IMG/VR virus record: IMGVR_UViG_3300049846_002667
Coordinates: 1 to 20,098 of that record
Strand: one strand, 5' to 3'
Length of the DNA stretch: 20,098 nt
Origin: a virus
The translations under genes and the position numbers were made by a program. The notes beneath the pieces are model-generated. The model was given only the letters and a program-made list of their open reading frames with translations. It had not been told where the DNA came from and did not search any database. This document shows, piece after piece, positions 16,534 to 20,098 of the stretch; the stretch's first letter is position 1, and each line of letters opens with the position of its first letter.

Positions 16534-17304
16534 TTAAAACATTGGTTCATCTTCAAATCCAACTTCATCAACTTCGGTTGGTTGTAATACAACAGATTTT
16601 TTCCAGTAATCAATCATTGCTTCAATTTCCTTTTTCATATAAGGAACCGGAAGCGTAACATGTTGCATCTTATCTGCAGGAGGAATATATCTTATCCGCA
16701 ATTTACGAACTTTTCTTCCCAACATCTCCTCTAGCATATAAGCATACATGCTTAACTGAAGACTGTACTTGTTATAATTGCAATGACTAAGATGTGATAT
16801 TGGTCCGGAAAAATATTTTCCATATTTGTTCTCGAAATCTATTCCCTTGCTTAAGTTAGTCTTAAAGTCTTCAATATCTATTGGAGAATTCACTCCTTTA
16901 CTTACAACTAGAATCTTATCTGCTGTACCGGCAATACCATGATTGGTGTACAAACATTCTTCGTCATAGCACTGATAATACTCCTGATATTCTCTCATTA
17001 TACTTTTCATCATAGCCTCTAAGTCTTTATTGACTTCATCTATCTGAAAAGTTTTCGAGTAATCCTCTAGCGCATTATGAATTCTAGTTCCATGGGAAGC
17101 TGCATCATCTCTCTTTTTATCCCATTCGGCAAGAACAGATTCCTGAGTGCGACCATGTTTTATTGCAGAGGCTTTACTTATTCTCTCCCTGTCAAATACA
17201 GGCTCAAAGTTCTTTACAAAAGAACTCCAAGAGATGAACTCCCGACCATCGATATCGAAATACCGGTGATCGGAAGCTCTTAGTTTCACTCTATTTTGTA
17301 GCAT
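16534..17304 (-). CDS. PD-(D/E)XK family nuclease (RecB/Cas4-like)
   Basis: This 256-residue protein has the RecB-type nuclease motifs in order: HGTRIHNALEDY (residues 71-82, His and Glu), IAGTADKILVV (124-134, Asp129), IDIEDFKTN (142-150, Asp146 and Lys148) and YSLQLSMYAYML (180-191, Gln183 and Tyr187). Such enzymes are Mg-dependent DNA exonucleases or endonucleases used in recombination and DNA processing; many crAss-like phages carry one. No Cas4-type four-cysteine Fe-S cluster is evident. The N-terminal DHRYFDIDGREFISWSSFVK segment fits a substrate-binding region seen before the motif-I helix in related proteins. The start overlaps the previous gene by 14 nt, implying coupled translation and a joint role. 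Confidence 0.85.
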   Translation of the reverse strand: MLQNRVKLRASDHRYFDIDGREFISWSSFVKNFEPVFDRERISKASAIKHGRTQESVLAEWDKKRDDAASHGTRIHNALEDYSKTFQIDEVNKDLEAMMKSIMREYQEYYQCYDEECLYTNHGIAGTADKILVVSKGVNSPIDIEDFKTNLSKGIDFENKYGKYFSGPISHLSHCNYNKYSLQLSMYAYMLEEMLGRKVRKLRIRYIPPADKMQHVTLPVPYMKKEIEAMIDYWKKSVVLQPTEVDEVGFEDEPMF

Positions 17305-18091
17305 TCTTTTTCTTTGGCTTTATTTCTGTTTCAACTACAGGAAATGCAGGAAGCAATAAATCATCATCATCATCGCTTTCAAACTTATCATCAGACATTG
17401 CAGGCATTGTTGCAATCTCGGGAACGTTATCATCGATATCGTTATCTCCGGCTGCAGTAGCAACCAACTCTCCATTCTCTTCTGTAAAGTTAAGCATTAA
17501 GTCCTTTTCCATTTCTTTAAGAAGCTTGTCCTTTTCGATTTGATCCCAGCTCTCAAAGTCCTGATAAACGAATCCTTCTTGCTTTCTTTCCTGTCTTACA
17601 TAGTCCTCAATGATTTCTTCTTTCTTTACTTTCTTTCCTTTCATGTAGAGAGAAACTTCTGCATAAAGCTTATCTACAATTTCCATGACCTTATCAAAGT
17701 CTTCAAACCCATCTACATCTCTCTTAATCATTGGAGCACTCAGTCCAATAGTTTTTTCTTCCCAGGAGCGAATCTTTCCAGTGATAAGAAAACTATTAGC
17801 TCCACCTTTTACGCCTGTTACTTCAGTACACATTCTTAACGGAACTAAAGAATCTTCATTCGGCCCTGTAATATTGTATCCACAGAGTTCTAGAAAATAA
17901 TCTTTCAATTCCTGCATGTATTTCTTCACCTCTCTGGTAACCGGGCGGTGTTTCTTCTCCACCAACTCATTTCCGTAAACCATACCATCCTCAATGTCGG
18001 TAGTCTGATACATCACCTCAATTCCTCTCAGCCCACCATCGATCAACTTAACCTGCCCAATACTCCGGGACTTCATATCCTTTGCTTTCAT
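17291..18091 (-). CDS. Hypothetical protein with acidic C-terminus, paired with the nuclease gene
   Basis: A 266-residue protein that I do not recognise with confidence. The N-terminal half is mixed alpha/beta (VKLIDGGLRGIEVMYQTTD, then VKKYMQELKDYFLELCGY and FLITGKIRSWEEKTIGL), ending in a helical FDKVMEIVDKLYAEVSLYM. A charged helix follows at about 155-200. The last 60 residues are acidic, including DDDDD, and end in KPKKKNATK. Its last 14 nt overlap the PD-(D/E)XK gene. An acidic tail beside a nuclease gene is compatible with a DNA-mimicking or ssDNA-binding partner in recombination, but this is conjecture. The leader is A-rich (AAAAACAAAAC) and the gene stops with TAG. Confidence 0.7.
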   Translation of the reverse strand: MKAKDMKSRSIGQVKLIDGGLRGIEVMYQTTDIEDGMVYGNELVEKKHRPVTREVKKYMQELKDYFLELCGYNITGPNEDSLVPLRMCTEVTGVKGGANSFLITGKIRSWEEKTIGLSAPMIKRDVDGFEDFDKVMEIVDKLYAEVSLYMKGKKVKKEEIIEDYVRQERKQEGFVYQDFESWDQIEKDKLLKEMEKDLMLNFTEENGELVATAAGDNDIDDNVPEIATMPAMSDDKFESDDDDDLLLPAFPVVETEIKPKKKNATK

Positions 18092-18100
18092 GTTTTGTTT

Positions 18101-18241
18101 TTAGTTTAAAAATTCCAAATCATCGTCTTTGTATTCGGTTTTACAGTCGACTGAGTTACACCAGCCACCGCGCTGTAAAGCATAAACTAGAACTATCATT
18201 CCTGTTGCTTTTACTTTTGCTCTGCGTTCTTTTGCTTTCAT
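18101..18241 (-). CDS. Small hypothetical protein, 46 residues
   Basis: The ATG at 18241 opens a 46-codon frame ending in TAA at 18101, 9 nt before the next gene's ATG. It fills the only sizeable gap in this cluster. The N-terminus is basic (MKAKERRAKVKATGM), followed by a hydrophobic IVLVYAL, then RGGWCNSVDCK with two cysteines five residues apart and an acidic end. The first four codons encode MKAK, as in the next gene, within a similar leader. No family recognised. Confidence 0.5.
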   Translation of the reverse strand: MKAKERRAKVKATGMIVLVYALQRGGWCNSVDCKTEYKDDDLEFLN

Positions 18242-18246
18242 GTTTA

Positions 18247-18570
18247 TTAATCTAAAATAACCCAATCAGTTGCAAGTGCATCAGAAGTCGATGGAGACCA
18301 TCCTGTAATTAAATTACTTGGATTTACCAACGCCAATTGATTATCATAATAGATTGCATTTATCTGGTCTGCTGGTGTATCAAATCTTCTTTGAAACTCA
18401 TCTTTTACAGATTGAGGCAGAGATTGCATTTTAGGAACAACATCTTTTCCGATTGTTGAAGGCACTTGCATAAATACAAATAACCCTTTTCCATTCCAGC
18501 CATCGCGTTGAACTCGTTTGCCATTTTTAAGGGCTTCTATGGCTTGCCCAAATGTTTGACCTTTTGTCAT
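18247..18570 (-). CDS. tad2: DUF2829 / Tad2 family anti-defence protein
   Basis: The 107-residue protein carries the two hallmark segments of the DUF2829 family: FGQAIEALKNGKRVQRDGWN (residues 7-26, followed by GKG) near the N-terminus and WSPSTSDALATDW (91-103) near the C-terminus, with a middle strand KGLFVFMQVP. Tad2 proteins were identified as Thoeris anti-defence proteins: they form oligomers that bind and sequester the 1''-3' glycocyclic ADP-ribose signal, and some relatives bind other cyclic nucleotide signals such as those of CBASS. Whether this copy binds the same ligand cannot be read from the sequence. It belongs to a run of small genes upstream of the structural block, where early functions are plausible. 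The TAA stop and an A-rich leader (minus strand) support the boundaries. Confidence 0.88.
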   Translation of the reverse strand: MTKGQTFGQAIEALKNGKRVQRDGWNGKGLFVFMQVPSTIGKDVVPKMQSLPQSVKDEFQRRFDTPADQINAIYYDNQLALVNPSNLITGWSPSTSDALATDWVILD

Positions 18571-18588
18571 TTTGTTTTGTTTTAATTG

Positions 18589-18780
18589 TTAATACTCTTT
18601 TCCGATAACTTCTAAGTTGATTAATTTCTTAATAGCTCCAAGGCTAGATTTAATCTCACCTAAACAGTGATTTTCTAAGTCCGGACCATCGGTAGCCTTC
18701 AGACTTTCCTTAATCTCTTGCACATACTTGATATAATCCTTATAGGGTGCAATTTTCTGTTCCAAAGTTTTCTCTCCCAT
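18589..18780 (-). CDS. Small hypothetical helical protein, 63 residues
   Basis: The ATG overlaps the previous gene's stop as TAATG, indicating translational coupling. The protein is almost wholly helical and charged (LEQKIAPYKDYIKYVQEIKE, then GEIKSSLGAIKKLINLEVIG), with a single Cys at about residue 39. It ends 18 nt before the Tad2-like gene. No family recognised. Confidence 0.6.
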   Translation of the reverse strand: MGEKTLEQKIAPYKDYIKYVQEIKESLKATDGPDLENHCLGEIKSSLGAIKKLINLEVIGKEY

Positions 18781-19061
18781 TAGATGATAGTATCTAAGTG
18801 ATTAACCATCTTATTCAACCTAGTGTTGTTCTTAATAAGACGGTCTAATAATTGCTCCATACTACTTGCAAAAGAATTTGGCATTTCAGTAGCAACTTCA
18901 GTCTTTGAAGTTTCTTTTTCTATCTCTGGCTTTGAGATATCTCCAATTGCTTTTTCTATCTGCAGAATATAATCTCCTTGCACTGCGATTACTTCCTCAA
19001 ATCCCTTTGAAAGCGAAACTAATTTCGGCTCCGATTTCTTTACATTTTCTTGCATACTCAT
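18780..19061 (-). CDS. Small hypothetical helical protein, 93 residues
   Basis: I choose the ATG at 19061 (MSMQENVKK) because the leader there is A-rich (AATAAAAACAAAATAAAAAAC), the usual start context in this genome. An upstream ATG at 19136 in the same frame would overlap the preceding gene by 52 nt. The protein is helical, with SFASSMEQLLDRLIKNNTRL followed by NKMVNHLDTII at the end. The central KETSKTEVATEMP stretch looks like a flexible linker. Function unknown. It is coupled to the next gene through TAATG. Confidence 0.6.
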   Translation of the reverse strand: MSMQENVKKSEPKLVSLSKGFEEVIAVQGDYILQIEKAIGDISKPEIEKETSKTEVATEMPNSFASSMEQLLDRLIKNNTRLNKMVNHLDTII

Positions 19062-19084
19062 GTTTTTTATTTTGTTTTTATTGG

Positions 19085-19408
19085 TTACACGTAAAATTTC
19101 TCTATCACCCTGTCCTCTCCATAAACCCTTACCCATCTCTCTAGATCCCTCACCGTCTTAAACACCCAGCACTCTAATACCCAGTGGCTCTGCTTTACCA
19201 CCTCAAAAAAGTTCCGTATCTCTCCCCCGCTTATCTTCAATACAAAACAATGCGGCAGTAAGTTCCCATTCTCATCCCTTGCTAGATTACTCCAGGCATT
19301 GGCTTTGATTTCCTCAACCTCCCCGAAATCCCCAAACACCGCCTTAAATAATTGTGGCTCCTCTTCTAGGCCCACCGCCTCCTTTATAATCACTTCTCCT
19401 GTTTCCAT
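19085..19408 (-). CDS. Hypothetical protein, 107 residues, G-rich codons
   Basis: It begins 5 nt after the previous gene's stop and ends with TAA 23 nt before the next start. The protein is acidic at the N-terminus (VIIKEAVGLEEEPQLFKAVFG) and aromatic in the second half (SHWVLECWVFKTVRDLERW). Codons differ from the late genes: GGG, AGG, GTG and GAG are frequent, where late genes favour GGA, AGA, GTT and GAA. No family recognised. Confidence 0.6.
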   Translation of the reverse strand: METGEVIIKEAVGLEEEPQLFKAVFGDFGEVEEIKANAWSNLARDENGNLLPHCFVLKISGGEIRNFFEVVKQSHWVLECWVFKTVRDLERWVRVYGEDRVIEKFYV

Positions 19409-19413
19409 TTTCT

Positions 19414-19905
19414 TTATTTTTTAATTACGTACAACTTATTACTAAATTCAAAATTACCCAAAGTCATTTCCGGCTTATTATTCTCATCCCTAAATTGAAT
19501 GCAAAAACCTATCGAAGTATAATAGTCATTTAACAAATTCCTAAGATCTGGATGCGTATCAAGAAACTCATAACTCGGAAACATCTCTCTTTTCATAGAT
19601 TCCAAATCCGCCTCAAGACATGTATTCTTTGCCTCTAAAGCTTTATTCTCCTTACTCAATCTCTCCATCTCCTGCAACTCCGAATCAACCAATTTCCTCT
19701 GCCCCTCAGAAGTAACCCATTTCTCCCTCTCGCCCTTTAGTATTAGCAACTCCCTAGAGCCCATCATAAACCTATCATACAATTCTCCATAAGCAGTTCT
19801 CGACACCTCTAACTCTCCTTCCAGCTCCTTTACCTTTCCCTTTAGTTCATCAACATCAGGAAAACTCACCTCCACCTCCGATTCCGACTTTAATTTTATT
19901 CTCAT
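19414..19905 (-). CDS. Hypothetical coiled-coil protein, 163 residues
   Basis: After an acidic start (KLKSESEVEVSFPDVDEL), residues about 20-110 form a likely coiled coil (LKGKVKELEGELEVSRT, then LQEMERLSKENKALEAKNTC and EADLESMKREMF). A short globular tail follows (YEFLDTHPDLRNLLNDYYTS, then IGFCIQFRD). The ATG is preceded by the A-rich CTAAAAAATTAAGAGT leader. It is the first clear gene of the window's upstream side, and the promoter-like element at 19946-19977 lies 41 nt before it. Codon use is G-rich like that of the next gene. Function unknown. Confidence 0.65.
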   Translation of the reverse strand: MRIKLKSESEVEVSFPDVDELKGKVKELEGELEVSRTAYGELYDRFMMGSRELLILKGEREKWVTSEGQRKLVDSELQEMERLSKENKALEAKNTCLEADLESMKREMFPSYEFLDTHPDLRNLLNDYYTSIGFCIQFRDENNKPEMTLGNFEFSNKLYVIKK

Positions 19906-19945
19906 ACTCTTAATTTTTTAGTTTAATCCAAAAATAAAAACTCTG

Positions 19946-19977
19946 CAATCCTAACTCTTTTTGTTTAAATACGCAAG
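19946..19977 (-). promoter_or_regulatory. Promoter-like element before the small-gene cluster
   Basis: On the minus strand CTTG (19977 to 19974) and TAGGATTG (19953 to 19946) are 20 nt apart. Each differs from the TTTG / TAnnTTTG consensus at one base. The 17-nt segment at 19960-19976 matches the scaffold promoter's at 11550-11566 in 16 positions, which raises the likelihood that both are real control sites. Confidence 0.5.
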
Positions 19978-20063
19978 TTATTATCAAACTATTTTTTTAC
20001 CAGCATCCCCCTCAACCGAGTACACTCCTGTACCATCTCACCAATGAGAGAGTGTCAATCATC

Positions 20064-20089
20064 ACACCCCCACCCAACACCCCCACCCA
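20064..20089 (-). repeat. Two tandem 13-nt repeats with a G-quadruplex motif
   Basis: The plus strand has two perfect adjacent copies of ACACCCCCACCCA. On the minus strand this gives four G-runs (5, 3, 5 and 3 bases read from 20067 to 20088) separated by 1-4 nt, satisfying the standard G-quadruplex rule of three or more guanines per run with short loops. It stands out from the AT-rich surroundings. Confidence 0.75.
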
Positions 20090-20098
20090 TTCCACATC

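Larger units (their letters stand above)
19906..20098. other. Gene-poor leader region at the right edge
   Basis: No confident gene is found in these 193 bases. On the minus strand, short open frames reach the right edge and end at TGA or TAG, and one of them closes with an MVQECTRLRGMLVKK-type end (TAG at 19989-19991). Any of these could be the tail of an upstream gene, but none can be preferred. The region holds the G-rich tract at 20064-20089 and the promoter-like element at 19946-19977. Confidence 0.5.

Noticed and set aside
19062-19136. N-terminal extension of the 93-residue protein up to an ATG at 19136
   Set aside because: It would overlap the upstream gene by 52 nt and lacks the A-rich leader that the ATG at 19061 has.

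Overview
The window is most likely part of a double-stranded DNA tailed phage of the crAss-like group (order Crassvirales) infecting a Bacteroidota host. Every confident gene lies on the minus strand. The central block, read right to left, runs TerL, portal, scaffold-like, major capsid protein (MCP), capsid-proximal protein, connector, lectin-tipped virion protein, P22 gp4-like adaptor, IHF-like protein, neck protein and a giant tail stabilization/muzzle protein. That is the conserved crAss-like virion block. The host inference rests on AT-rich DNA, translation starts with A-rich leaders instead of Shine-Dalgarno sequences, and a perfect Bacteroidota primary-sigma promoter (TTTG, 19 bp, TAnnTTTG) in front of the scaffold/MCP pair.

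Layout from upstream (right) to downstream (left). (1) 19906-20098: a gene-poor leader with a G-quadruplex-type tract made of two 13-nt repeats and a promoter-like element. (2) 18101-19905: six small genes. Two are G-rich in codon use and one is a clear DUF2829/Tad2 homologue, an anti-defence protein that captures cyclic nucleotide immune signals; the others are unknown. (3) 15887-18091: an acidic-tailed protein, a PD-(D/E)XK nuclease and a helical protein that overlaps the TerL start. (4) 11568-15897: TerL and portal. (5) 8719-11471: scaffold-like protein and MCP, behind their own promoter. (6) 1-8646: capsid-proximal, connector, adaptor, IHF-like and neck genes, ending in the tail stabilization gene that runs off the left edge.

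Three intrinsic terminators, after the MCP, the 346-residue gene and the 538-residue gene, sit inside the late block. Two lie only 5-11 nt before the next start codon, so they probably step expression down from high-copy capsid proteins to low-copy connector proteins. Three tail/connector proteins carry a similar inserted beta-rich module of roughly 47-57 residues, and two distant promoters share a 17-nt motif with one mismatch. Confident genes stop with TAA or TAG, so the TAG-to-glutamine recoding known in some crAss-like phages is not seen here. All product calls come from reading motifs and gene order; no searches were run.
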